Part shown: positions 1 to 10,800 of the stretch, piece by piece
How positions within the stretch are numbered: position 1 is the stretch's first letter
Layout: every line of letters starts with the position of its first letter
Origin: Darksidea phi
Taxonomy: Eukaryota; Ascomycota; Dothideomycetes; Pleosporales; Lentitheciaceae
DNA length: 64,000 nucleotides
Assembly: GCA_030770425.1 (NCBI GenBank)
Contig: JASJFT010000017.1
Location: forward strand, 124,001-188,000
Reading direction: 5' to 3'
Translations under genes and position numbers: made by a program
The notes under the pieces: model-generated
Told to the model about the DNA's origin: nothing
Seen by the model: the letters and a program-made list of their open reading frames with translations, nothing else
Database searches by the model: none

Positions 1-234
1 TGCGGTTATACTGGTTCCTGAGGTTGAGCAGGTCGCGCGAGAACGACACACCGCCGGCCTGCTTCCTCTTGACGAGGGTAGAGCTGTTGCCGCCTGTATA
101 CACCCATCAGCCCTGCGATTCGCGATGCCAATTCCCGAGGATCAAGTCCTATATCTCCTCGCTTTCTCTGCACTCCAATCCCGGGCACACTCACGAGTAA
201 TCTCCCAAATCAGGTCTGAAGAAAGGGTGGCCAT
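1..234 (-). CDS. RPL28: 60S ribosomal protein eL28, N-terminal part (cut by window edge)
   Basis: Structural protein of the large cytosolic ribosomal subunit. Exon 1 (234-195) starts with ATG and reads MATLSSDLIWEIT. A 101-bp GT-AG intron (194-94) follows, and exon 2 (93 to the edge) continues RGNSSTLVKRKQAGG, then VSFSRDLLNLRNQYNR. This is the start of the fungal eL28 family, where a short first exon and the SFSRD-LNL block are characteristic. The start is fixed by the conserved DLIWE(I/V)TR N-terminus. The C-terminal two thirds lie beyond base 1. The gene is divergent from the DUF2015-like gene at 670. Confidence 0.88.
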
Positions 235-669
235 TGCTGCGGTTCTGGGTCGTAGATGATTGCCGCCAACAATGTTGAAGTAGGTCGTGGTGTGGCAGTT
301 CAAATTCGCTTACATTACTGAATCAGTTTAGCGGGGGGACAGATCGCGCAACAAAGTAAGACCGACATGTGCACAGACCAAGACTGTGACGACGGCCTGC
401 GCCACAGTGCATTGAAACCACGGCAAGCCACGGGGATGGTGTCTCCTCAAATCCGCTGCATCCTGTTGCCTCTCCAATCACGTCTTGAGGCCGCATACCC
501 CGATGCTTTGTGATATTCTGTTGTACTAGCTATATTCCCTTCTGTCTTTAATCTTACCAAGCTTAGCCGTTCCTGCCGTATTCCGCGTGCCCGCTTCTCA
601 GCGCGTCCGACGATTCCGGGCTGTCACCTTTCACCTGCCGAACAACCCAATAACCCCCATAAAATAATA
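235..669. promoter_or_regulatory. Divergent intergenic region between eL28 and DUF2015-like gene
   Basis: 435 bp between two start codons pointing away from each other, so it must hold both promoters. I see pyrimidine-rich stretches upstream of base 670, typical of fungal 5' leaders, but no convincing TATA box and no further gene. Confidence 0.5.
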
Positions 670-1091
670 ATGGGCTACGTTCTCTACTCCCTTACCTTCT
701 TCGTTCTTGTCCTCGCCTCCGGTAAATTTCTACCCCATCCTTCACCTCTCCTTACTGATCATGCCTCGTAGCCGCATACTTTACCCGCCATCACTGGTTG
801 CACCGTCTCCCCATCCCCGAACCCATCTACACGCGCCTCCCTACCTCATTTCGCGATGACATAGAAGCCGGTTTCTCTTCTTCCGCCTTCGATCTGACCT
901 CAAACGTTGAGGCCGGCGATTCCCGACAAGGCCTCGATGATGCGGCTAAGCGGGAAGTGCAAACTATCATGAAGAGGCGCGGCGTAGGCTTCGATGAAGC
1001 GAGAAGACTGTATATGCAGGGGAGGTTTAAGAAGAACAATATTGGTGCCGATGGGATACCGAGGGACCCCAAGTTTGTAAGCTTTTCGTGA
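670..1091 (+). CDS. DUF2015-family small membrane-anchored protein
   Basis: Two-exon gene: 670-721 and 772-1091, with a 50-bp GT-AG intron splitting an Ala codon; 123 residues. The N-terminus (MGYVLYSLTFFVLVLAS) is one hydrophobic segment of about 17 residues, probably a membrane anchor. The rest is soluble, with blocks AYFTRHHW, YTRLP(T)SF and EAGFSSSAFDL, then an acidic/basic helix ending IPRDPKFVSFS. From memory this matches the fungus-specific family DUF2015, a family of unknown function. The first exon is needed for the start: the long frame opening at 798 lacks the anchor and the conserved AYFTRHHW block. Confidence 0.8.
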
Positions 1092-1688
1092 AGAGAGTTG
1101 AGAGGGTGGGGTCGGACCACACATCGATGGAAGCTACTCGACTATTTCTTTTGTTTGGTAGGGATCTCTTATTTTAAGAAGCGGGCGTTGTTGGCATGAA
1201 CTCGGTCATTGGAATCAGGACAGGAGGACACGGGGACGGGGCCGGTAGCCATTTTATGGCACGGAGCATCAGTTTGCTTTCATTGTAACAACTTTCCTTG
1301 TCGTTCTAAGCGTGTCATTTTTGGACATACGTCTTCGATCTCGATGTACCATCTCCTATCTATCAACGGTATTGTTCGCATTTATGCTCCAGATTCAAAC
1401 AGAATCCGCCTCTCATCTTCTATCGTAGCGGGCATGCTTTTTTGGGCACAGAGGACTGTATACCTTCTCGAAAGCGAAATGATCGAAAGCGTCTTCGCAA
1501 ACCAACCATCTGTGGAAGACCTAATCTGATAATTGCCTCCGCCTAGGCTATATAAGAATTAGTCTCTTTTAATGTCACGCGTCTAGTTAGTCAAGGCAAA
1601 AGGGTATGCTACATCGATACTGTTCATTCATTACTCAGTCCCACATGAACATTGAGGCACGGTAAAAAGGGCAAAGCAACCACACCCA
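1092..1688. other. Intergenic, no gene recognised
   Basis: Between the 3' ends of two convergent genes. A 106-codon plus frame (1209-1529) has no recognisable domain and is treated as chance. No repeat or RNA gene seen. Confidence 0.5.
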
Positions 1689-4025
1689 TCAGTTCACTCC
1701 CGCCAAATCCGGCAACTCGAAGTTCGCCTTCTGTACCTCCTTCACGAGGGCAAGGAACTCCCTCTTCTCAACCTCACTCGCAAACTCAATCTTGGCCCCC
1801 GTAACGACCTTCCTTCTATCCATAGTATCTCCTTTCTTACTGCCCCTTCGGCCACCGTTCCCACCTGCAAGTCCAGCACCCCCACTCTCCCCCTCCAATA
1901 CTGCACTGTCTTTCCTTAGAGCCCCTTTCTCTAACGGCACTCGCAGTCCTTTTATCTTGACCTCCTTTCCGCCTTCGTCTTTTACTCGAATAGGCGCGTT
2001 CGAAGAGTTCAGGTAGAAAGCGAGATAGCCTTGGCGGAACTGTGGTGAAAAGTGAATGAGGGCAATTACGGCGAGTGTGTCGTTGTCTTCCCAAATGCGG
2101 AGGTTTTCCATGCCGCACATTTGTTCCGCGTAGGAGAATGCACCAGAGAGACCTTCGTGGGTGCGGAGTGTTTGGGAGGTGCGGAAGGTGGCGAGGAGGG
2201 TGCGACCCATTAGTTCGTTTTGGAAAAGTGCTGCGGCTGTATCGTATTAGTCTCCTTTCTACGTGAGGCACACTTGTTCAAGGAGAGATAAACATACCAA
2301 GCCCATTCTCAAAAACGTAGTTGATCCAAGTCGTTTTAGCGGTCCTTAAAGTCTTTTGCCCAAAGTTTACGTCGTGGAACTTGAGTTCACACGGCACCGT
2401 AACGCTGACTTTCTCCGGAGAAAAATAACTCGAATACGGCACATACATCTCCCCATCTGCCATCTTAAGTTCCAACCTCAGGGTATTATCGTCGCTAAAT
2501 ACCCAAATAGATGTCATAACGCGGATATCGTGTGCAGCGTCGACCGCAGCCTCGCGCTTGCGAACAACAGCGATGCGACAGTCTGCGCACGCCTCCACCA
2601 TTTTGAGCTCGTGGCAGTCTTCGTCTGGCGAGACCTTTTGAGCATATTCAACGGCGGTGCCGCGGCTAGAATGTCTATCAGCTCACGTGCTTGGAGTATT
2701 TGAGTACGCAATGATTGTGGCTTACACGTCACATAGAATGGCTGCATTTCTGAACGCCGCATTTTCAAACCGTTCTTTTTGACTTGATGTGGTAGAACTA
2801 CGATGCAGGGTGCCGATTCCCAGTTGGGCAGACGGATGTAAACACAAATTCGACATATCCTGTTCCATACCGTGTTGCTCTAGGGGCGGTAAGTCCATGG
2901 CTGGCGGAGGTAACACATGCGATAAGACACTTGAGTCTGGTCTGGAAAGTGGTACTCGGCCGTCTGTGGTCCTTGAAAGGAGAGATGCTTGGTTTGAGCG
3001 CTGCGAGTGTTGACGGGTTAGGTAAGCGTATCGATGGGTGCTTGTAGTTGATTCTTCATCAGAAGAGGTGGAACTGATGGAATATCGCGAACCAGTACCC
3101 AAGCTGAACTCTGATATCCGTTTTCTCTCGGAGAGCGTAGGAGATGGAACGGCAGAACGAGGAGGTGAAGATGGTGCAAGCGTGGTGCCCATATCTGGTG
3201 ACGCTGGTGATCCTACGGATGTGGAAGCTGGAGAAAACAGCGGTCGTGGCTCCATAGAGCTTTCCCGTGCTGGGAAGAAGTCTTTGGCTGAAAATTTCTC
3301 GGGCGTAGCCTCAACCTGTGGAGAGGTGTCGATAGTGGGGGACCTGGGATGAAGCTGTGGAGATGGTTGGGGACCCTGGTTGGCGATCTCCTGGACGATG
3401 CGGTTGGCTTCATCTAGTTGCTGGCCGAGAGAGCTGGTCTTTTGCTGAAGGCTATCAACTTTATCGGTCATAGGAATTACCACGCTCTCTAGGCGCGACA
3501 TGGACTTGCTGCACCTATATTAGTGATGTGTTTAAAGCATGTGGCGACAACTCACCTCTGCAATGCCTGCTCGGTGAGTGAGATTGAGCTTGTATGCATC
3601 TTTAGTAGATTGCGCAGGTCCTGAATGTTGCCGCCCTCAGTCGTCCACATCATGGTCTGATATTGGGTGATGACAAGATCACTCCATGACCTCTCGACCG
3701 CAAAACCACCCTGCGTCCGGGTCCTTTTGACGATTTGGTATTGGTCCATTAGAGAATCCAAGTCCTGCACCGTTCGTTGACAGGAAGTCAAGATGGTAGT
3801 TAGGCCTTCCTGGATTTCCTTGTCGGCTTGCTCAAGCAGACCATCGTCGGATGCCCTGAACATGGTCTCGGCCAGAAGCTTGAGAGCCTTCGCCAGGCCG
3901 TTGACCTCAGATTCGACCTCATAGAATTCGGTGGGCGCATTCTTCCTGCCTGCTGTAAAGGCACGTCCAACCCTCCAAGCCGTCTGCGATAGCATAAGGA
4001 TGTCCCCAATGCTGGGGACCGACAT
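1689..4025 (-). CDS. Hypothetical protein with STAND-type fungal N-terminal-like domain, 722 aa
   Basis: Four exons: 4025-3556, 3508-2726, 2665-2298 and 2236-1689. All junctions are GT-AG and phases agree. The start MSVPSIGDILMLSQTAW is preferred over an upstream in-frame start at 4100 because it opens the helical domain seen at the N-terminus of many fungal signalling and STAND-like proteins. Residues 1-160 are helical, with a probable coiled coil continuing to about 200. Residues 200-420 are Ser/Pro-rich and disordered. The C-terminal part has a VEACADCRIAVVRKREA segment, then beta-rich sequence resembling an immunoglobulin/PH-like fold, which I cannot assign. No NACHT or NB-ARC motif is present, so this is not a full STAND protein. 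Function unknown. Confidence 0.72.
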
Positions 4026-4841
4026 GGTGGTTGCGGGTGGGGCACCAAAAGCTGGGGGCAGAAGCCGGAAGCGGACGGACGGCAATGCTACAGTGCACAC
4101 ATGGGAGAAACGCGGTAGATTATCTCACAGAGGCCGCAGACAGTGGCAGAGTGAGTGGGCAGCGAGGTGCGGTATAGTGAAGGCGGGAGAACGCGTGGGG
4201 GTACCGAGGAGGCAGCTGTAAATACAGCGTGCACCAGCGATGGGGTCTCGCGTGTCTCGATGCCGCAGGGCTGGTGCCCGTCGCTCCATTTCGACGATGC
4301 TCTGGCCGATGCTTGGGTTTGGAATTGGGGAGGCGGTGGAGCGGCCCCGGATGCTGGGGAGGAGCAAGATGGGACCAGCCACAGCCGCACGTGGATAAGC
4401 TAGTGATGGTCATTGGTGTTGGACCTCGGATTCGGGCGCGCTCGCATGCGCGACGGCAGCGTTTGATGAGATGGGCCCAGGCAAGATTTCACATGGATGC
4501 AAATAGAGCGGTCCCTGGCAGCAATAATCACGCATATGTAGCGCCATGGCGACGATTCCAACGAGTGCTTTGGTCTAGCCCGCAGAGGCGCATCATGCCA
4601 CGCGCGGCCTCCATTAAGCTCGTCTATCGATGTACATGTCTGCAGCTACCCCCAGATGTGGACTGCCCACAGCCGATGGAGCTTGCCCAGAAGAAAGAGG
4701 AGAGTCTCAGAGCTGTCGGAGGAGCATATCCCCACCCGCCCCGTTGTGCATGATCCCACAAAACCAATTGCGCCTGATTATGATGGTGTTGTACATGAAC
4801 CGTGTAGGCTCCCGGAGGATTCGATATGCCGAACAGTGTGG
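4026..4841. other. Intergenic, no gene recognised
   Basis: Upstream of the 722-residue gene and downstream of TOM7. GC-rich, with overlapping open frames on both strands (for example 4229-4753 plus) of low-complexity Arg/Pro/His composition and no domain. It probably holds a long 5' leader plus promoter. Confidence 0.45.
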
Positions 4842-5108
4842 TTACGCAAGAGGAGAGAAGAGGCTGCACTTGTCAGCTTCACCGGTCTTTGATGGCCGGG
4901 GCCGGGCTGCCGAAGCCTCACCGGATGAGAGAGGGCTTGGGCTGGCTCTGAGAGTAGCCGAGATAGAGGATCAGCGGGAGGTAGCCGTAGTGTATCGCGA
5001 CGCGGGAGACGTCAATGATGCGAGCGATGCGCTCCTAGCGAGTGTGAGTTTAGGGACAACCAGAACGCGCGCGATCCTCACCTTTGACTCCTCAGATAGC
5101 TGGAACAT
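4842..5108 (-). CDS. TOM7: Mitochondrial import receptor subunit Tom7
   Basis: Small tail-region subunit of the TOM complex in the mitochondrial outer membrane, where it modulates assembly of the translocase. Three short exons: 5108-5082, 5034-4922 and 4863-4842, with GT-AG introns of 47 and 58 bp; 53 residues. It opens [17 protein letters not shown] and then has the membrane segment [16 protein letters not shown], followed by [15 protein letters not shown] and a stop. The [16 protein letters not shown] and PKPSLIRL-SPLA blocks are the Tom7 signature. No exon is longer than 113 nt, so the gene does not show as an open frame. It is divergent from HSH49 and shares a 306-bp spacer with it. Confidence 0.93.
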
Positions 5109-5414
5109 GTTGACGGGTTGGACGGCGACGTTGAGGCGATGGGTCTGCAGAGACGAAAGCTGCTGGAGGATGAGCGGCCGTGATGGACAATGAGAGCCAA
5201 AATTTTGGTGACCAGGGCCAAGCTCGGACGCACGTGCCGCCGCGTATGCCAAGCTCCCACTAATGCCGAGAGCCGCAAGTTTTCGAGCTTCGACCGCGAC
5301 ATCAACTCTACGACCAACCGAAAGTATCAACGGCAACCGCCTACACGAAGTGCATCGCGGACACATTCTCAGCCATCTCGAGACTCACACCGACGCTTCG
5401 AGCGATCGTCCATC
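5109..5414. promoter_or_regulatory. Shared TOM7/HSH49 divergent promoter
   Basis: 306 bp between the two start codons. It contains no recognisable TATA box. Compact divergent arrangement implies a bidirectional promoter (inference). Confidence 0.5.
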
Positions 5415-6411
5415 ATGTCCGGTCCTAGCGCCCGTCACTGGCAAGCTCTCCGCTAAACACGCTCGAGGTAGAATGCTAATTGCGAATAGGGAGCAGAATA
5501 AAGAAGCCACCGTCTACGTTGGCAACATCCACGAAGATGTCTCCCAGCAGCTCCTCACCGAGCTCATGAACCACCACGGCCGTGTGCGAACTATCAACAT
5601 GCCCGTGGACCGTGTAAACGGCAAGCACCAAGGCTTCGGCTTCGTCGAGTTCGCAACCGAGCCCGACGCCGAATACGTCATCTCTATCCTCAACGGTACC
5701 CGTCTCTACAATACTGCTATCCGCATGAACAAGGCTTCCGCCGATAAGCAGAAGAACGTCGAGGTTGGCGCCGAGCTCTTTATCGGGAATCTGGATGCGA
5801 TGGTGGATGAGAAGGCGCTGTACGATACCTTCAGCCGTTTCGGACAGCTTGTCAGTGTCCCAAAGGTCGCTCGCGATGAATTCAACATTTCCAAGGGCTA
5901 TGGATTCGTTTCTTACGCCGACTTTGATGCCTCGGACAATGCCATCACCCACATGCACGGCCAGTTTATGATGAACAAGCAAATCTCGGTTCAGTATGCC
6001 TACAAGAAGGACGGTAAGGGCGAGCGCCACGGAGATGATGCAGAACGTCTGCTCGCGCGACAGGCCAAAGCCCACGGCGTAGCCCCAGTCATACAAGCCC
6101 TCCCGGCCCATCTTTTCCAGGCCGCTCCCGTTCCCGCTCAGGCACTCCCGATGGGACGAGGAGTTCCAGGCGCCCCCAACGGTCCGGCTGGCTATGGAGG
6201 AGGTATGCCTTCTCGTGGTCCTCCAGTGGTGCCTGCGTCTCTACCGCCACCACCTTCTGGCTTGCCAGCGCGACCCCCCAGCGGTGCCCCGGCAAATTTC
6301 TACCCACCACCTACTGGCTTTGGAGGTCCTGGAGGTCCACCGCCGCCTGGATTTCATCCGCCACCGCCCGGATTTAATCCACCACCACCAGGTTTTGCTG
6401 GCGGTCGATAA
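5415..6411 (+). CDS. HSH49: U2 snRNP splicing factor SF3b subunit 4 (two RRMs)
   Basis: SF3B4/Hsh49 is part of SF3b and binds pre-mRNA near the branch site. Exon 1 is 5415-5440 (MSGPSARHW) and exon 2 is 5490-6411; 315 residues. RRM1 (about 13-90) has RNP2 VYVGNI and RNP1 HQGFGFVEF. RRM2 (about 100-180) has RNP2 LFIGNL and RNP1 SKGYGFVSY. The C-terminal third is Pro/Gly-rich with repeated PPPGF units, as in the family. The first intron (5441-5489, 49 bp) starts GCAAGC, not GT, and ends AATAG. Using it gives the conserved W-E-Q-N-K-EATVYVGN junction, so a GC-AG intron is the best model. The open frame extending upstream to 5263 is not in frame with the true start. Confidence 0.92.
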
Positions 6412-6894
6412 AAACTAGGAACATAATCAAGACTTCATAGTTTGCATAGGAAAAGGCGTTCAGGAGTTAAAAGTAGATACCCCAATGAAAACATCATCTT
6501 CTTGAATTTGGCTCATTGCTCGTTCGTGGTGGGACCACAGTCGCGCTTAGCTTTTAGTCGTCTGTCTAACCCAGCACCTACCCTAAGCCGGAAAGCTTGG
6601 TTGAAGGGTAGGTATCTGGATGGCTTTCCCGTAGGCGCTATTCCTCTGTGGAAGGGTTGCTGCGCAATACTATCCTCGGCGGAAGGGCCGATATCTGCGG
6701 AGGGCTCCATCAAGTGTTGGTCCCTTACGGTATGCGGGGACTGCACGCCACGAAACCTTCGAAAACCGTCTATTCCGTGAAAATGGAGGAGTGATATAAA
6801 TGCATTCACAATCATTACATAGTTGCACTCGGCCGGTATGATAACCCAAGATAGAGAATCTCTCAAAAAAACCTCGCCGCCTTCAATTCCGCGC
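6412..6894. other. 3' intergenic between convergent genes
   Basis: Between the stops of HSH49 and the interrupted MFS gene. No gene, repeat or RNA recognised; the frames at 6442-6780 and 6513-6866 have no domain. Confidence 0.5.
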
Positions 6895-7664
6895 TTATAC
6901 TTTCTCGACTCTCTCCGTATCTAGATTATTTCCAACCATACTCTTTTTTCTCTGCTCCTTACTCTTCGCCCTCGTCTGATCCAAAGACTGCGCAAACTTG
7001 CTCTTGGCCCTAATCTCCGGTCCCTTCCAGTACACTATATATATTGGAATTGTGACTAAGAACGCAAGGCAAGCGAGGATAGTGGTAGGGTATTGGAGCG
7101 GACGACCCGGGATGTTCGTATACATGGGCGCGGAATAGAGGGCAGCAATACCGGCGAGGAAGTCGCGTGCGAGATCGTTGCCGCCGGTTGCCGAGGCGGC
7201 ATACGGGCCGTAGGCGGCGGTTTGATAGTCGATGGATGATTGATAGATGGCATAGTTTGCGATTGCAATGAGCGTGGAGAAGATCATAGGCGCGATCCAA
7301 GGGATGCCGTAGTCGGGGCCGAGGGAAGTCCATGCGAAGCCAAAAAGTCCGATTGTCTCGAGCGGAACGAGGAAGAGGAGCCACCAGAGGCGGACTTCAG
7401 GGGATAAATTTATGCCTTTTCGGCGCTTGCTTCGGAAGTGATGGATGGAGGGGAGGTATGAGAGGTAAGAGAGGATGTAGCCGATCAGAATCCTACGTAG
7501 TTTAGTCTGATGGAATAGCGAGGATAAGATGAGTGTCTCACGGTATGAAGGCCAGGCTGACGCCAATAGTACCGAAGCCCCACTGTTTGTAAACGGGTTG
7601 GAAGGATTCCAAGAAACTGAAGATGAGAGCGTCGCTAAAACCGCTCAGGAGGGAGAGCCACAGC
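6895..7664 (-). pseudogene. MFS transporter, 3' part, cut off by retrotransposon insertion
   Basis: Downstream half of a major facilitator superfamily (DHA1-like drug/H+ antiporter) gene whose 5' half lies at 14372-15279. It holds the rest of exon 2 (7664-7542, starting at the VLWLSLLSGF membrane segment), a GT-AG intron (7541-7493) and exon 3 (7492-6895). Transmembrane segments 7-12 are recognisable, and the end is a basic tail. Joining the halves through one copy of the 5-bp target site gives exons of 827, 156 and 598 nt. That is an uninterrupted 526-residue, 12-TM protein, so the gene was intact before the insertion. The reading frame is otherwise undamaged, which fits a recent event. Confidence 0.9.
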
Positions 7665-7669
7665 ACGAT
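7665..7669. repeat. Target-site duplication, left copy
   Basis: The 5-bp sequence ACGAT directly abuts the left end of the element and recurs at 14367-14371. Five bp is the usual duplication size for copia elements. Confidence 0.85.
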
Positions 7670-7816
7670 AGTTGATTTACTGAAGTTGAGTATGCATAGG
7701 TTCTATATTGAGTAACTAGTCCTGACTTTATACTAAAGGTGCGCGCGCACGGACCACAAGGGAATGCATGGGCCTTCCACATGTGGACAAGCACTGATTC
7801 ACCTGACAGGCCAACT
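7670..7816 (-). repeat. 3' LTR of copia element
   Basis: 147 bp, identical to 14220-14366. In element orientation it starts AGTTGGCCTG and ends AAATCAACT. It contains a purine/pyrimidine GCGCGCGC block. Confidence 0.93.
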
Positions 7817-7823
7817 CTCCCCC
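7817..7823 (-). other. Polypurine tract
   Basis: In element orientation GGGGGAG immediately precedes the 3' LTR, the usual plus-strand primer position. It lies just after the gag-pol stop at 7828. Confidence 0.7.
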
Positions 7824-7827
7824 TGAA

Positions 7828-10800
7828 TCAGTGTGCCGTTCCTGACATATTCAATCTCTTTACAAGATGTTCATGACCTTGTGGACTCAGGAATTTTGTC
7901 ATGATGTCTGCCACATTGTCCTGGGTTGCCACTCGATGTGTTGTGATGTCCTTTGTGTCGTTTACCTTCTCTCGAATGAAGTGATATCGCAAATCTAGAT
8001 GCTTAGTCTTGGCGTGGAACTCTGGGTTCTTCGTAAGGCGCAGGGCTGAGTTGTTGTCGATGGCGATAGGAACCCGATCAATGTGAAGTCCCTCAATTCC
8101 TAGTTCGTTTACAAAAGTCTTGAGCCAGACAGCTGTCTTCGCAGCTTCTGTAGCTGCTATGAACTCGGCATCAAGTGTTGACAGTGCCACTGTTTTCTGA
8201 CGTTGTGATTTCCATGCAACTGGACCTCTTGCCATGTAGAAGATATAGCCTCCTGTTGAGCGACCATCCTCCCCTCCATGATCACTGTCAGAGAAGCCAT
8301 GCAGATCCAGATTTCCTCGGGAGTATTGTATGCCTTGTGTAGGAGTGAATTTCAGGTAGGTCATTAGGCGAGAAGCTGCATCCATGTGTGTTTGATTTGG
8401 ATTGGATGAGTATCGTGCTAGATAGCCCGCACCAAAAGATATGTCTGGTCTAGTTCCATTTGCTGCGTAGTTGACAGATCCAACTTTGGATTGATAGTCT
8501 GTCCGAAAATCTGGATTGGCAGGAGTCGTGCCTTTAACCAGTGGTTTCTGGGGGTTGCCTGGTGATTTTGATGGTGTAGCGTTCTCAAGTTTGTATTTCT
8601 CCAACATCTGATTGATGTACTGAGATTGATCTAGAGTAATGGTGTGGTCGTCTTGTTTTACACTCATACCAAGATAGTACGAGCATAATCCTAGATCTGT
8701 CATGTCGAAGTCGTGTGCCAGATGTTGTTTGAACTGATCTATGTTCTCGACTTGAGGACCAGTGAGTATAATGTCGTCGACCCAAAGTCCAAGATATAGT
8801 CTCTGCTTGTCATGAACGAAGACACATGGGTCGCTTTTCATTATCCTCCATCCACTTTCAGCCAGTGTTGCCCTGAACTTATCGTACCAGGCTCGAGGTG
8901 CTTGTTTGAGTCCATATAGAGCCTTAACAAGCTCCAGCACTTTGCCTGTTGGTATATTAACTCCTTGAGGGCCTTTCATGAAGATTTTTTCGTTCAGTTC
9001 GCCGTTCAGAAAGGCTGTCTTGATATCCATCTGATGTACTTTCCACCCTTGTGCTGCTGCAATCGCAAATAGTACCCTATAGGAGTCTGATTTGACTGCT
9101 GGTGAGAACGTCTCTTCATAGTCAATCCCTTCTTTTTGTTGGAAGCCTCTGGCGACTAGTCGAGCTTTGAACCTGGTGATTTCTCCCCCTGGCCCTCGCT
9201 TAAGTTTGAATACCCATCGGGCAGTGAGGGCCTTTCGATCATCAGGTAGGGAGGATATTCGCCATACACCGTTTGTAATCATGCTTTCCAGCTCTTCTTT
9301 CATAGCGGATATCCACAGGGGTGCTTCAGCAGATGTGATAGCTTCCGCAAACGTTAATGGCTCCTTGGCATCCTGGGCATCTTCAATTGTTGAAATCCTT
9401 CCGTGAGCTCTCATCTGTACCAGCAGATTATCCAGATCTTGAGACATTTCCTTTGCCTGACGATGTTCGACTTCTGTCACCATTGCAACAGCATCTTTTG
9501 TGTTGGTCTTTCCTCCAAAGATGACTACATCGTCGTCGACTTGTAGGCGTTTCTTCATGATTGGGTTTTCTTCATCTTCGGAGTCGTCATCTGAGTTGTT
9601 CGGATCTTTCTCAGTACGCTTTTGCTTTCGGTTGTAACCAGGTGCACCAAGGTTTCTCTTGGCACTGCGAGCAAGACCTTCCCAGTGGCCAGTGATTCCT
9701 AAATCTGCTTCAGCATTGTCGTTGTATATCCATATTGTATGAGGTTGAAGGTGGTCTGTGCTTGTGCCGACCAGATATGTGTTGTCACTTTCTCGGTTCA
9801 CATATATCCCCAGGCGGAGGTTGAGATTCCTTTCTTGTCCCCACAGCCATAGTATGGCACCAGTTTGATCTGCACCGAATTCGTTTGAATTGTTTGAATT
9901 TGTATCAGCCATCAAATCTCGATATTGTTGTGAACGAGAGATTGTGCGGAGTTGATCGATGGTTGGAGGAGCAGTGTTGGTGTATGAAGGGCGTTGATTG
10001 TGGTAGCTGTTAATGAGAGCATATAGTGCACATTCGTTGTTTTCGGCAGAGGTGTGTAGGCGGAGGTAGCCATTTGCAAAAGTTCGATGAAACAGTTCGT
10101 CTGACAGACTGCCATTTGTCCGTCGCATTTCTTTGTGTTTTGTGGATTTGAGCCTTCCGTCCATATAGTTGTCGCGAAGGACTGGTTCCCCGTCCGCTAG
10201 TTTGAATAGGTCCGCTCTGAAGTGCTCAACTAGACCATGTTTATGGATCCATGAGCAACAGGGGAACCCACGTTTGATGCACGTGTAACATGGTTGTTGT
10301 CCATTGCATCGTAGTTTGTTGTTTATGCAGCTGCGGCATTCGTCTTCACTCTCTGACAGGTACTCATATGTTTTTGTGTCTCCCTTACGAAAATAGAGTC
10401 GTTTCACGATACCATCTTGTCCTTCATAGCAGCAGGTTCGTTTGAATTTGATGCAGAAGTTGCAGGGCTTGCCTCTATCACAATTTCTCTTTTCATTTCG
10501 GCAGTAGGTACACTTCGGGTCTGGAAAGAGTCCCTTCTTTTTGGTCGGAATCCGTTTTGGCCGTTTGCTCTCTTTTGTCAGAGGTTTCGGTTCGCTTGGT
10601 TTATCGATGTTCGCAGGAGGTATGAACACACCATCCTTTACGTAGCCTCCCTTGAGTTTTCCCCTTGCGATTTTCACGCCCTCCAGGTTCCAGGTGCAAC
10701 GGACAGGGAGTTTCCCTTTTGCGTTTCGCTGGGTGCAATGTTCGCATGATTCATTCATTGGCTGTTTCATGCATTTGTACCCTTGTCGGAAACAAATGCG

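Noticed and set aside
1209..1529. 106-codon plus-strand frame downstream of the DUF2015-like gene
   Set aside because: No domain, no splice partner, composition like 3' untranslated DNA.
4229..4753. 174-codon plus-strand frame
   Set aside because: Arg/Gly/Pro-rich and without motifs; overlapping frames exist on both strands, as expected in GC-rich non-coding DNA.
5263..5414. Upstream extension of the HSH49 frame to 5263
   Set aside because: Overlaps the TOM7/HSH49 promoter, lacks similarity to Hsh49 and does not share the frame of the conserved MSGP start, which needs the GC-AG intron.
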